Positions 23,855 to 35,480 of a stretch of DNA of 64,000 nt are shown here, piece by piece. Origin of the DNA: Craterostigma plantagineum (taxonomy: Eukaryota > Streptophyta > Magnoliopsida > Lamiales > Linderniaceae); assembly GCA_027422505.1 (NCBI GenBank), contig JAPQWV010000005.1, positions 10,049,501-10,113,500 on the forward strand, given 5' to 3'. Within the stretch, counting starts at the first letter, position 1, and each line of letters opens with the position of its first letter. A program made the translations under genes and the position numbers. The notes under the pieces were generated by a model. That model had not been told where the DNA came from, searched no databases, and worked only from the letters and a program-made list of their open reading frames with translations.

Positions 23855-25113
23855 CCGAGAACTTCTCCAAATTGATAATCTCTGAAACCTCAATAGGGAT
23901 TAAGAGAAGATGAGCTCAGTATCGGCCCGAGAACCAACAAGAAGAACTTCGCCTACGATAATCTCCTAGAGCCTCATGGAGAAGCGGAGCTTCAGCTTGA
24001 GCATAATATAAAAAGGGATAGTTCTTAAAAGAAAATGAGGGAGAACAGATTGAAAAGAAGAAAGACGCCGAAAAAAAAGGAGACGGACGTAGAATTGGAA
24101 GACGATGAAGAGATAAGCTAACTTCCCTTTAAATTCCTTCCGTTCTAAGTCCTAGCCAAATTATAACCCTTACAACCCTTTGATTCCACATAGACGGTCT
24201 CTCGCTTAGGTGAAATGATTAAAAAATACCTCGATCACAGGTAAATTGACTAAAAATTGCTTGTGTTGACTTGAGTGATAAAAATATAAAAATCCCAAGA
24301 TAGCTAATGAGAGCAAGAGCGAACCTGGTGAGAGTTGTCGAAATGGACCAGTCTATGGACTTAGGACTTTAGTTTGACGACATGACTTGACGGCATTTTC
24401 TTCTTTCAAATGTCTCGTAAAATTTTAGGCGTGACGATTGATCGAAGCAAAATAATCTGACCCCATAAATAAATAAAATATATATATATATACATATATA
24501 TAATAATAAATAAATAATAAATAATAAAATTCGCACATTTTGACATGAAATATTATGTTTCATATGCGTTGAATTGAATAAATGTGAATTTCTTTAGTGT
24601 ATCGCACATTCTAAATGCAGTTATAGATTGCATTGGTACTGAATTGTTTAAATGCGATACATTTCTCATTGCTTCTACCCTCACACAAAACTTTAAAGTA
24701 CATGTTTTCGGGGACCATGTATACATGCTTACTTGGTAAATTTGTGTGCTCGTGACTTGAATTGATTTCATATGCTTGCATAATTAGTCAATTCCTGTGC
24801 ATCATTTGAGGGGGAGCAAGTATAAGACTTGTAGATTAGCTCCAAATATTTTTGACGTTTCTCTGAGTATTTCAGATCTTTCAAAATTAAAGAGCGAGAC
24901 GTCAACACTACAAAGAGAGGAGCTAGACACAAGACCAAATATTTTAAAGATAAAATTGCCAAAAATAAGTGTTGATTAACTCCATTATTACTAACGCTTA
25001 TCTCTAAGTGGTACAGATTTTTAAATTTCTGCCAGGGGAGCTAGACGTTACTACACAGAAAATATAGGGAGTTAATTGCATTTATTTTAATTACTAAGGG
25101 GGAGCCTTACAAA

Positions 25114-25530
25114 GGGTTTTATTTTGAAATAGGGATCAATCTGAAAATCTTAGAAGTACTTACTATCGCAAAATAGAAATTTTCGACTCAATTTCAATTT
25201 GATCGCAAAAATTTAGCAGCGAGAAATTAATTTTTCAACACGTAATTTTTCGATCGCAAAATTCGCCGCTTGGGATCTAATTGATTGGAAAATTTCTCGA
25301 CGATTGACTTAGTCTTTCGTTGGGCTTTATTTTGAAATAGGGATCAATCTGAAAATCTTAGAAGTACTTACTATCGCAAAATAGAAATTTTCGACTCAAT
25401 TTCAATTTGATCGCAAAAATTTAGCAGCGAGAAATTAATTTTTCAACACGTAATTTTTCGATCGCAAAATTCGCCGCTTGGGATCTAATTGATTGGAAAA
25501 TTTCTCGACGATTGACTTAGTCTTTCGTTG
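25114..25530 (+). repeat. Perfect ~205-bp tandem duplication, period 208
   Basis: The block at 25118-25322 is repeated at 25326-25530 with no difference that I can see. It lies in the E2 spacer and contains several CGATCG/GAGAAATT motifs. Identity implies a recent duplication compared with the decayed coding parts of the element. Confidence 0.9.
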
Positions 25531-26130
25531 ACTAATTTCTCGATAAAATTATATCGCAGCGAAAATTATTTTACTTACAATCGAAAATCACATTCCGCTC
25601 GACAAATTTCAAATCGAAAATTTTATTCAATCGAGGAAAATTTCTCGATAGTAAATTTACCTGAGAAATAATTTCTCGATCGTAAATTTACACGGAATTT
25701 TTCTCGATCGTAAAATAGGTCGACTACAGTCTCGATTTCAACTTCAATACTTAGAAAATTTTACTTAGTCTTTTACTCTGTATTTCTCGATCGAAAAATC
25801 GAACTGAGTCATTACAATTGAAATCAATGCATAGGAATCATTTTCAAAATCAATTTTATCGAGCGAAAATTTTCTCGGCATGAACAATGTCCTTTTTCAC
25901 GAGTCAACACTTAGAAAATTTCGAACTATTTTTCACGCGATTTATACTTCATTCGAAATTACATTCATGCCATTACGATTTTTCAAAATTGAGCATATAC
26001 TATGCATTTGATATGATTTCAATTCAAAATTCATCGAACATGCTATTACTTGCGATATTACTATAGTTTGATGAAATTTATTCATACTTCGACTGAAAAT
26101 AAAATTGAACTAATAAACTTTTATATATCT

Positions 26131-26156
26131 TATTTTTCAGATGGATCGCTATCCAA
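26131..26156 (+). pseudogene. First codons of ORF3 of E2, with acceptor-like site
   Basis: TTATTTTTCAG is followed directly by ATGGATCGCTATCCAA, matching the start of ORF3 in E1 (MDHYP). After 26156 the sequence switches to minus-strand integrase of E3, so only about five codons remain. The ORF3 piece at 31394 may be the displaced end of the same gene. Confidence 0.65.
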
Positions 26157-27247
26157 GATGTTGGGTACTCTCTTATTTACAATCTCGTACGTAGTCTTGT
26201 TGAACCGTTTGTGAACCACCGTCCGATTTTGGGTAAAACAGGCGGTATTTACTGCTTTAGCCCAAAGAAAGTGCGGAAGGCCGGAATGGATCAACATTGT
26301 ACGAGCGGCCTCCACTAGGGTTCTGTTTTTCCTTTCAACAACCCCATTTTGTTGAGGTGTTTTTGCGGCTGAAAATTGTTGACTAATTCCAAGTTTCTGA
26401 TAAAAATCACTGAGATATTTATTCTTGAACTCAATGCCGTTGTCTGTCGAATAACTTGAATAGTCTGTTGCAGCAGATTCTGAATTGTGTTCACAAAGTT
26501 AATAATCAAGTCCCCTGTCTCATCTTTGGTTCGGAGGAACTTAGTCCAAGTGTAGCGAGAGAAGTCATAGACGATCACTAGTATGTACTTACGTCCGTGG
26601 ATACTCTGTGTCTGCATTGGCTCACAGAGGTCCATGTGGATTAGTTCCAATAGACGAGAGGTAGACGCAATTTGCTTGACATGATGAGTCGCTCGCTTCA
26701 TTTTTCCTAATTGACATGCCGAACATTGATGCTCCTTTTGTAGTAGTATAGTTGGAAGACCGTGAACCAACTTTTTCGTAGAGAGGCGTTGGAGAGCTTT
26801 CATATTCAGATGAGACATTCGTTGATGTCATAAGCTGTTCCTCTGAATCACAGTCTGAGAGATGAAGCATACAGCTGTCGAGGAACGCACAGACGTCATG
26901 TTGATCGTGTAAAGATTTGATTTCCGAAGTCCGTAGAGGAGTTCTGTGTCTTGACTGTCCAAAATTCTGCACCGGTCAGCGTGAAAGACCACTTGAAATC
27001 CTTTATCGCAGAATTGGCCTATGCTGAACAAGTTATGGCGGAGTCCTTCGACGTAAGAGACATCTTTTATCGTCAGATTTTCCAAAATGATATCCCCACA
27101 TCCAAGAATGGGAGCTGAGTCATTGTTTCCGAATCTGACTTTGCCGTTTGGTCGGTCTTTGTAGTTGCTCAGCAGCTCTTGTTTTCCAGTCATGTGTGTG
27201 GAGCAACCAGAGTCGAGGTACCACACATGATGGATCTGCAAAAACAA
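26157..27247 (-). pseudogene. copia pol fragment of E3 (protease, integrase)
   Basis: The frame opens at 27247 with the protease motif DSGCSTHMTG, followed by the GAG-pre-integrase region (HQCSACQLGKMKRATHH) and integrase core (LIHMDLCEPMQ, then the QQNGVVERKNR region). The second catalytic region is frameshifted near 26450, and a further frame change near 26825 separates protease from integrase. The fragment ends at the position equal to NNRVPNIS of E2. Not functional. Confidence 0.85.
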
Positions 27248-27248
27248 G

Positions 27249-30200
27249 TTAGAGAGCTTTAGGTACCCACTTAAGCATGGGTCCTCTCAGATTAGCAGAT
27301 TTAGTTTTAGGTTCGGATATGATTCCTAAATTATTACTTGAGGGAGTTTTAATAACCCATATCACTTTCGGAGAAGTGGGTTTGGGTGTTGCCTCTTTAG
27401 GTGACTTGGCCTTTTCGGCTTTTGTCGTCCTAGGCGGAGATTTAGGAACCCATTTGGGTTGAACCTTGCAGGGAAGGTTAATTTCAGCACGTACAAATGC
27501 TTTGGTAGGCTTATCTGAGGAAAAGATCTTTTCTTTCGATAATCTCCTAAGGTGCTTGGGGGACTCAATCTTTACGGGATACCTTAGGTGAGTACATGCA
27601 TGTATAGCGCCATAAGCTTTCTTTATGGCTGGATCTTGTTTCCTACGGGCTTTCCTAGTGGCATTTGTTTCAGAATGATTATCTTTAATTTGTGAGGTAT
27701 AGCCTATTTCGTAGTTGTTGCTCCTAAAGGTAATAGGCTGAAGAGTACATGTAGAAGCAATTATGCGAAGAGAAGAAATGGCTCTTTTATGTTTTCGAGT
27801 GTCATTTATTTGTACAGAAGGAGTAACATTCTTAGTCATACTCAAATCTGCTAGCTCCTTCTTAATACTAGACACTCTCGCCTTCGCTACTAGTGCTTGC
27901 TCTACGCTCCCTGTAGACGTAGGTAATTAGATTTAGTCTTAGCATTGATAACAGAATTATCAATGCACTTTTGATCTTTCGAAGGCGATTTTTAGATTTT
28001 CACGCTTTTCATAATAGCATGAGAGGTAGTTCGGGAGGATGAGGAAGCTTTGAGATTTTCCATCTCTTTTAAGAACTTCTTCTTTTCAGCTTCGAAATTC
28101 TCTCTTTCTTTATCTAATTTTGCTTGAAATTCCTCTATCTGTTTTACTATAGGAGGTTTATAGAGAGAATTTTTATAATGAACGTCTTTGACTTCCTCGT
28201 AGTGTGTTTGAGATTCAGGAAGTAGAACTTGAACTAAATCACAGACAGGTGTTAAAGATGGTTTTATATTGCTGTCTCTTTCATTTAGTTCTGTGTAGTC
28301 GAAAGGGATTTCAGACCCATGTGAGGCTCTTCTCTTCGAGGAATCTAAAGTACTTTGTTTTGTCGCTTCAGTAAAATCTCTAAGAGAGGTTACTCCTAAA
28401 CCCATGGTCTTAATATCATATACTTCCTTTTTCCGTAGAACACGTGAGTTAGTGAAACCTATGCCTTCTATTGGATTATAGAACTCTATATCCTTGGGCT
28501 GGTTTAGAAATATCGTCTGTTCAGATTGTCCCCTACGCGTAAGAAGATCATCTAATTTCTTAATTTTCGCATATAACTTCTTACGTTCCTCGCCTAGGAG
28601 AGCATAATTATTTTCTACCGTCAGTTTGGCGGCTTGACAGGCATCTAGATCTTTACTAAGCTCACTAACCTTAGTATTAGATATTTCTAACTGAGCTTCT
28701 AAGTTTGTAATATTAGTGGTAGCTTCGGTTATCCTACAATTTAGGGTGGCTTTCTCATTGAGATTCCTAACCAAGCAATTGTAGTTATTTGATAGCCTAT
28801 CTTCTAACTCCTTAATCTTTTCGCTATGCTGTCCAATTTGAGGTTGACTAGTCTCGCTGGAACGTAGGCTCTTAGTAAGTTCTTCTATTTTAGCACTAGA
28901 GCTTCTAAGTTCTGACTCGAGACTATTTATCTTCTCCTGAGACCTAAGTTTATCCTCTACTTCCTTAATACTTTTCTGCTCACGTTTCATGTTAGCATAT
29001 TGTTTTTGATATGATTCTAACATGGTCAATAATGTGAAAGAAGAGTCTACCTCTTGTAATAAGGTGGATGCGCCATCTTCGTCAGTCTGATTGGATGTTT
29101 CGGCGTCACTGTCGTTATCAAGGCGTGCCATGAGGGCAAGATTCTCGTCTCCAGAACTAGACGTGTCTTCAAGCCAGTAGTCCTGCTCTGCCATGAGGGC
29201 TACACCTGCTTCCTTCTGTTTCGTGAGTTGAAGCTTCTTGGAGTAGTAATTAGCATCTTTTTTCTTGGGAAGAGTGCATTCTCTGGCAAAATGACCAGGC
29301 TTGCCACAGTTGAAGCACTTGTTGGGCTCTTTAGTGTTCTTGACTTCGGGGCTCTCTGGTGCTTGTTCCTTGTTCTTGGAGCTTGAGGTCCGAAGTCTAT
29401 TGGCCGAGGATGAGGACTTCTTGAAGTATTTCTTGCTCATCATCTTTTCGATTAACGCCAACTATTTCCCCAGTGCTTGCTTGGCTCGGCGTCTGATTCG
29501 GAATCTTCTTCTGACTCGGATGATGGGGGAGGCCTAACGATCTTCTCTTTGTGAGGCTTTGTTCCACGCTTCTCCGAGACTAGAGCAACGGTGTCGTCAA
29601 CCTGCTTGCCCTTCTGCTCTCTCTGAGTCTCGCAAACATCTTCCTCGTGTTGGGCGAGATTATCAAATATTGCATGGATATCCAACTCCTCCAGATATTT
29701 GTTTTGTCTAATTTGAGTGGATATCTTTTTCCAGTCCGAGGGCAGAGAGGATAGAAATCTAATATTTGTTTCCATGTTTGTTTTCGAGATTTCTATCTTC
29801 CTCGTCCCGTTGAGAAGAGTGAGGTATCTTTGGTATGCATCATAGAGGCTCTCCTCCGGCTTAGCTTTGAAGGAGTCATAAGCAGTGAGAATATTCACCT
29901 TTTTGGTCTTGATGCCTACTTCCGTCCTTTGCATCATCCTATGAAACTCATCCCACATTCCCTTAGCCGTTTGAAGGCTGTCTATCTGTGTATAGATGTC
30001 ATTGGGGATGCCTTGCATGAGTGTGTTCATGGCTATCAGATCTGCCTTAGCACGGCCCTTTCCTCAATGGAGTATTCCCTAGGTTCCTTAAGTCGCCTAG
30101 TAGCGGGAATTGAAGGAGTAACCGTGTCATCACCGGCTACGTTGACCCAGAACTTTGCAGGTCCTTCTTCAAGTGACTGCAATAAGTTTTCGGCTTCATC

Positions 30201-30293
30201 TTTCAAAGCTATGAAGCGGCTTCTCCAGACTATATATACACCGCGTTGTAAGATCGGCGGACGATTGTCGTTTCCTAGTGAATATGCATCCAT
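27249..30293 (-). pseudogene. gag of E3, broken
   Basis: Gag starts MDAYSLGNDNRPPILQRGVY at 30293 and ends WVPKAL then TAA at 27249-27251. It keeps the best CCHC knuckle of the window (CFNCGKPGHFAREC, about 29280-29325) and an uninterrupted 489-codon frame (27992-29461) holding the knuckle, the acidic linker and the long coiled coil. Frame changes occur near 30035, 29455 and 27900-27990. This copy is the best guide to the ancestral Gag. Confidence 0.87.
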
Positions 30294-31393
30294 CTCTTCT
30301 TTCCCCCTTTTTTTTGTGAACGAAGGATCTTCGTTTGTTGTTTTGATGGATTTGAATGATGTTGTGTGCTTCACAAGTAGCAAATTCGTTAGTAGCGTTT
30401 GATTCAAAAATGATCGAGAATTAATTTCGATATAATCTTTAAAGTTTGATCGAAAATAATTTCTTCGATTTGAAGAGGAGGTAAGGTTTTCGCACGTCAG
30501 GTACTGTTCAAAAATTTTCGAGCGTAAATTATTTCGACTTCAATGTAATTTTACGCTGAAAAGTTACGTAAACAATGAAATCAATCGTAAAATTATTGAT
30601 TGAAGTTTTGCAATCGAAATTTTAAGCGTCGAAAAATATTGTTGACCAGAATCCACAATGTAGATTTTATCAAAGGTTGACTCGAAAGATTGACCAGTGT
30701 TTTCGAGCGTGAAGTTTCTTTAATTGATTTTGGTCGTTGAAGAACAGTACCCTAAAGAGTTTCTCACTGAGTCAAATCTAATTGGTATACCGAAAATTTT
30801 TACGAACGAAAATCAAATACATCTGACCGACCAAATTTTCGAGAGAATAAATTTTGCGCGGGGGTCAAAATAGTCAATTCTTGTCAAAATTTTAACGCTC
30901 GTAAATTTCTTTTAAACACGTTCTTGACAGCAGCGACTTCAGTAACTAATCAGTATTCTAATGAGCAAATTTCTCGCACAGAGGTTTTCGATCGAGAAAT
31001 TAATTCCGATCGAAGACTTAGCGAGAAAAATTGAAATTCACAGTTTAAGCACAGAATAAGATTTTAACACATATTCAAGCAAATACAGGAAATTAATCGA
31101 TGAAACTACAGGTATATGCTCGAAATAAGCTACTGAGTACTCACGAACAGAAGATTAAACATGTTTGGAAGCAAATGATAATCAAAACACGTTCATACCA
31201 TTTTCGCACGAACAGTAATCTCACGGAATCAAAAATTCGACTCAAATCATGATTCTCATTGCTACCGATCTAATCCTAATTGATTTATACTACTTATGCG
31301 AGCACAGAAACATTAAAATCAGATCAAATAAGCACAGAATTAAGACTGTTTGATCGAAATTCAACTTCGCGCCAAGACTGTTCTTCGAAGGAC
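30294..31393 (-). other. Leader of E3
   Basis: The sequence matches the E2 leader in reverse, with many CGATCGAGAAATT-type motifs (30410-31040) and the block containing CTGTTCTTCGAAGGACAGT near 31378-31396. No gene is seen. It stops short of the primer site and LTR. Confidence 0.6.
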
Positions 31394-32561
31394 AGTGGAT
31401 GACCCATTCCATGCCCAAGGAGCATCAAAGATAACGGCTTCAGGACATTCGACACTTTTTACAACAAGCATCGGTAGACCTCGTACTCATAGAAGACGAA
31501 GAACTTCAGGAAGGTGTAGACCATGAATAAGATCCCACAGGGCTTTCAGAGCTGATCACGCAACGAGCGGTTTCCCCCACAAGACAAATGCCAGGGACCG
31601 TTCGGATCGACAAGCCGTGGGAGAATATTCGAATAGAGATACCTTTCCTTGAAGAAGTCCATGAAAATATTTGGAGGTCACCGGACAAAGTCAAGAAGCC
31701 GAACGAGTTCGAGCTCAGAGGGATCTCTCACTGGAACAGCAGAAGAGAATGACGTATCTCTGGATGCTGACCCATCTTGGACCGGATGTGAGATTGGGAA
31801 TGACTAAAAGTCAACCCAAGAGTTATTACAAGAGTCTCTCTCCAATCTGTCAGCTACTCAGCGTCTACTGTGCTAAAGGAGGACTTCCAACACCGTACTA
31901 TATCATCGAGCGAGTAGATAGAACTCGAGAAGATCTAAGCGAGAGTGACCTACCGTACATCCCTGCTGATGAGGTGTACAACCTCTACAAGCTGTACGTG
32001 GAGAAGTACAAAGGTCCTCAAGGCTTCATCAAGAAAGAAGGTCTCGAGGGCGACATGACGCGCCAAGTCAAGTACCGATTCATGATGCGCCAAGTCAAGT
32101 ACTTTGCCGCACACGACCTTCAGATGGCTCTGGAGAGCAACATGAAGAAGGTCAACATGACCGCTCCGCTCAACAAAGGATCTGAGATCGAAGGGCTTCC
32201 CAACAATCTCGTGCACATCAACTCGGTCTTAGGCATCTCCTACCACAATCCGATCGCGAAGAAGACTAGGATGATGCTGAAGACTGAGATACACAAATTC
32301 TGTGATGGGACGCTCAAGGTCATCAGGAGAAATATAGAGCAGAGGTTGGAAGAAATCAACCGAGAGACGATGCTGAAGATCCACCGGTTCGTGAGAGAAC
32401 AGCCGCTCCTAATGGAATTATTAGAAGATATCGAGGAGCGTCTAGAGCTAAGGAACATGCTCAGGAACTTTGAGCATGCGTTGGGCTTGCGCAGATCGTA
32501 CTACGCCCGACGAGGACATATAGCGCGGAAGAGAAATCAGGCACAAAGGGGGAGAATGTAG
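31394..32561 (+). pseudogene. ORF3 C-terminal part, plus strand
   Basis: It matches the C-terminal half of ORF3 in E1, from about GQWMIHSMPEEHQR onward. Stops occur near 31424 and 31527, and a frameshift near 31735 leads into a 296-codon frame (31671-32561). That frame is rich in Arg, Glu and Leu, probably helical, and ends ARRGHIARKRNQAQRGRM. The final TAG lies inside the first bases of the LTR (TGTAG), so ORF3 runs through the polypurine tract to the LTR edge. Function unknown; no membrane segment seen. Confidence 0.75.
32545..32556 (+). other. Polypurine tract before the 3' LTR
   Basis: AAAGGGGGAGAA ends exactly where the LTR begins (TGTAGAATAT). It is the primer site for second-strand synthesis. 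Confidence 0.85.
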
Positions 32562-32898
32562 AATATCAATTTTATTTGTGCTTTGATTTATTAGCTGTCT
32601 TCGTACTTAGGGGCTTTATTTGCATTAGTCCTTAGATTACGACTAGTTTGATATTTATACCAAGTTTGTTTGGTATAAATAGTTGTACAAACATTGAGCT
32701 TAATACAGAAAATAGAGAATCAATCCGAAAGGCTGCCGCTCTAGAGAGAGAAACTCAGAAATTATTCTCTCACTAAAGGAATTCTATCTCGTGTTCTTCA
32801 TTGAAGGTTTTCGATCGAACTTCAAATTCTATAATTATAATCGATTTCCTTAGAGTTCATGCCTAGGATTGATTGAGTTGACAAACGGGGACCTAACA
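32557..32898 (+). repeat. 3' LTR of a plus-strand Sirevirus-like element (E2 or relative)
   Basis: The 342-bp LTR begins TGTAGAATATC and ends GGACCTAACA. It shares the overall plan of the LTR at 9327 but differs at many positions. The TATA hairpin TTTATACCAA/TTGGTATAAA is perfectly kept at 32654-32679. It may be the 3' LTR of E2; the divergence and missing target duplication leave this open. Confidence 0.85.
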
Positions 32899-33640
32899 CG
32901 TGGGCCAGAGTTCGGGTTTCGCAGGCTGTGAGATAGCATCGGGCCGATTTTGTGTTTCGCGGGCCGATTCGATTTCGCGGGGTGATTCCTATGAAAGAAA
33001 TCAGGCGATTCGCGAGATTCAATCGGGCTTCTTGCGTCCAATCGGGCGATTCGCGAAATCGATGAAAGCTTTGCGAAATCGAGCATTGACCCGTGCTTTT
33101 GCGGGTTGAGCAACGTTTTAAGCATCGGATCGGGCGATTTGCGGAATCGGGCGTTGACTCGGCTTTCGCAGGTTGACCAAGTCTTTTAAGTGGGTTTCGG
33201 GCGATTTTGATTTGGGCTTTCACCAGCGTTGACCAGTGAACTTAATTTTGGGCTTTTGCCCAATTTCAGGCCCAATACATTTAAATAAAATTATTTTCAG
33301 CTCAAATCAATTTTAAAATAAAATAATTTCGTACTATAACTTATATTTTCGTGTCAACCCATATTTTAAATTATAAATATTATTTTTTGGATTTTAAAAC
33401 ATTCGGCCTTGGTTGATATTTATACGAGTTATGTGATTTCGGTGTATATGTTACATGTGATTGATTATATGTGCATTTCATGACATGCACGTGAGAGGTT
33501 GACGAGATACCGTATTTGTACGGTGACACCTTACGGTGTCGGTTGAGTGGGGGTAGAGTGACCGTTATTGGTCGTCAGGGTTAGACTCGTGTAGCACCTG
33601 GTGGGAGAGGGGGTTTGCGACACCCATCTACTCGGAATTG
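32899..33640 (+). other. Segment between copia LTR and gypsy LTR homology
   Basis: No gene is seen. The first 300 bases repeat GC-rich words such as GGGCGATT, GCGATTCGCG and CGGGCGATT. The later part, near 33250-33640, resembles gypsy LTR sequence but does not match the 5' part of the gypsy 3' LTR at 38922-39745. It is either a divergent 5' portion of the gypsy 5' LTR or an unrelated remnant. Confidence 0.4.
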
Positions 33641-34285
33641 AGCCACCCGAGGTGTATACCACCGAATATTTTTTGGCTCAGGGACGGCAGACAGATGTGA
33701 GATTCCTGTCTACTCGGGTTAGTGGTACACTACTCGGGGCATTACACCGAGGTGTAATACCGTCAGGTTGAGATTGTGTGCGGAGGGAGCGACCCGGCAC
33801 GACCGGCGTGGGCTACTGCATGGTTTATGGCGTAATTTGCCATTGTTATGTATTGAGATGTGACGTAGGTTGAGCGTGCATTATCATGTTATGAGGACAT
33901 GGGATTGGATGAGTGCACGCACACATTGCATATTTTTACTGCCACCTACTGGGCAATCTTGCTCAGGATTTTATTTTTGTAGGTAAACCGGACCCGACAC
34001 CGGTGAGTGTCAGGGTGAGATGTAGGCTGGCTGGCGGCGGTGACTCCACGTGCTTTTGAGGGCGGCGCAGTACATGGGACGCGACCTGTGGAGAGGCGTA
34101 GGATAGTCGGGTTTGGATTTTTGGGACTTTGGCCCGATGTAGTTATATGACGCTTTTTGTAAAACCCGACTTTAGATTGTATATGTATATTATTATCCTT
34201 AAATGTTTTTGAAAAATCGGGTCCTCCGCGACTTTCGTTGCGGAAATCCGCCAATTAATTCTAATTAGGAAGTAGGGTCGCCACA
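33641..34285 (+). repeat. 5' LTR of the gypsy element (part homologous to the 3' LTR)
   Basis: The segment is nearly the same as 39750-40422, including GCCACCCGAGGTGTATACCA at its start and a GTCGCCACA end. A short stem CCGCGAC/GTTGCGG near 34217-34238 is kept in both copies. The LTR may extend left into 32899-33640. Confidence 0.85.
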
Positions 34286-34287
34286 GG

Positions 34288-34299
34288 TGGTATCAGAGC
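34288..34299 (+). other. Primer binding site (initiator Met-tRNA), gypsy element
   Basis: TGGTATCAGAGC lies two bases after the LTR end (34285) and is complementary to initiator Met-tRNA. Confidence 0.9.
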
Positions 34300-34435
34300 G
34301 TAGGCTTTAGATTCTGAAGACTGTCCATGTACTGCCGCTCAGAAGCCGGGAGAACCAACATTGCCTGTAGGTAATATGAGTTTATGTGATTATATGACCT
34401 TATATGCCCATTTATGTGCGTTATGTATGTTGGAA

Positions 34436-35480
34436 ATGACGAGAGGAAGACCGAGGAATGTGTTTGTAGGAGAATCAAGTTGTAGGGACGAACCTGAGTC
34501 CCCGACTCGTGAACATGACACTATCCATCGTCTTACTGAATTAATCCAACGAACCAGATCAATGATTTGATCAATCATCGGAGCTCATCTGAGCACCGTT
34601 CCTCCCCGCAACCTGATCGAGTGGAAATCATTGGGGAGATTCCGTAAGCTAAATCCTCCAACGTTCACCGAGGCCGCTAACCCTGCAGTGGCCGCTAAAT
34701 CCTTCATCTATAGCCGTGTACCGAATAATGAGAAGGTGTTGTGTGCCGTTTCCTTGCTTTGGGGAAGCGCGCGTTTTTGGTGGAACACCGTAAAGGTGTT
34801 AGAAGACCCTGCTACCATGACATGGGAATGCTTCAGGGAGCTCTTCTATGACAAGTACTTCACTGCTCACGACCAGGAGCAGCGGATGTACGATTTTATG
34901 AACCTGAAGCAAGGACGTATGCGGTTGCGGAGTATATCCGCAGATTCGAGGAGTTATCTCGTTTCGCCCCTCATCTCGTAGCGACGAATACACTGAAAGT
35001 TACGAGGTTCCTTCGAGGATTGAAACCCGAATTCTATCGTGACTTAAGTATAGCGGGTGTACGACAGCTGGAATTCTGCCAAGCGACGGAGCGTGCGCTG
35101 ATAGCCGAACAGGCGGAAGGAGTAGTGAGGGAGGCCCAGGAAGCGAACCGGAAGAGAGAGTCTGCAAGGAGGAAGCAGTCAGAAACGCCAGTTCTTCGGC
35201 AAGGGCCCGAAGAATAAAGGTAATCGACCGGGTCAGCAGATGTGGCGCCCGAACTTTAACCAGGGATCAACCAATGTTCCAAATCGACTACCGGTGTCAG
35301 CGCCCCAATGCCAGCAATGCGGGCGGAATCATTTTGGCATTTGCGATGGACCACGACCACTACAGACTCTGCAGTGCTTCCGGTGCAGTGGGACACGGTA
35401 TGTTGCACGGAATTGAAGAGAGCTCAGCCGCTACTACAGAATCAGCTGCAAAGCCTGATTCGACCCCCGCCCGTGCCTGC
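34436..35480 (+). pseudogene. gypsy gag, broken
   Basis: A likely start is MTRGRPRNVF at 34436, with a TGA at 34568-34570 and continuation in the same frame into the retrotransposon gag domain (GSARFWWNTV, TWECFRELFYDKYF, about 34750-34860). A frameshift near 34920 splits the domain; the rest (35020-35217) ends in an Arg/Lys-rich region. Zinc-knuckle remains (CQQCGRNHFGICDG then CFRCS) are visible at about 35310-35395 but are frame-broken and lack late ligands. Structural, capsid-forming role by family; inactive here. Confidence 0.8.

Larger units (their letters stand above)
22994..26140 (+). other. Non-coding spacer of E2 between pol and ORF3
   Basis: The spacer carries, in order, AT-rich sequence, a TATA-like box (23455-23464), a small broken basic ORF (23569-23854), an AT-rich run (24478-24530), polypurine tracts GGGGGAG at about 24811 and 25097 and AGGGGAG near 25035, a 205-bp tandem duplication (25114-25530), and dense CGATCG/GAGAAATTT motifs up to a splice-acceptor-like site at 26131-26140. 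The spacers of E1 and E4 align with parts of it. Confidence 0.65.
9327..26156 (+). mobile_element. Ty1/copia Sirevirus-like element E2
   Basis: The plus-strand element runs 5' LTR, Met-tRNA primer site, leader, gag, pol, spacer and the first bases of ORF3, where it is cut by the minus-strand fragment E3 at 26157. Pol is split by a nested solo gypsy LTR. The ORF3 tail, polypurine tract and 3' LTR at 31394-32898 have the right orientation and could be its 3' end. The two LTRs differ substantially, and the bases beside them (CGTTT before 9327, CGTGG after 32898) do not form a target duplication, so the pairing is unproven. In-frame stops in gag and pol show the copy is dead. Confidence 0.85.
26157..31393 (-). 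mobile_element. Ty1/copia Sirevirus-like fragment E3 (leader to integrase)
   Basis: The minus-strand fragment contains leader, gag, protease and the first part of integrase, but no LTR, RT, RNase H or ORF3. Its left end breaks in integrase at 26157, its right end in the leader near 31393; on both sides the flanking sequence is plus-strand ORF3. It may have entered E2 by a rearrangement that removed the middle of ORF3. No target duplication was seen, so normal integration is unlikely for the fragment as it stands. Confidence 0.8.

Noticed and set aside
9327..32898. A single complete E2 element with paired LTRs
   Set aside because: The LTRs differ widely, flanking pentamers (CGTTT and CGTGG) do not match, and ORF3 is replaced by E3, so I kept the 3' end as a separate call.
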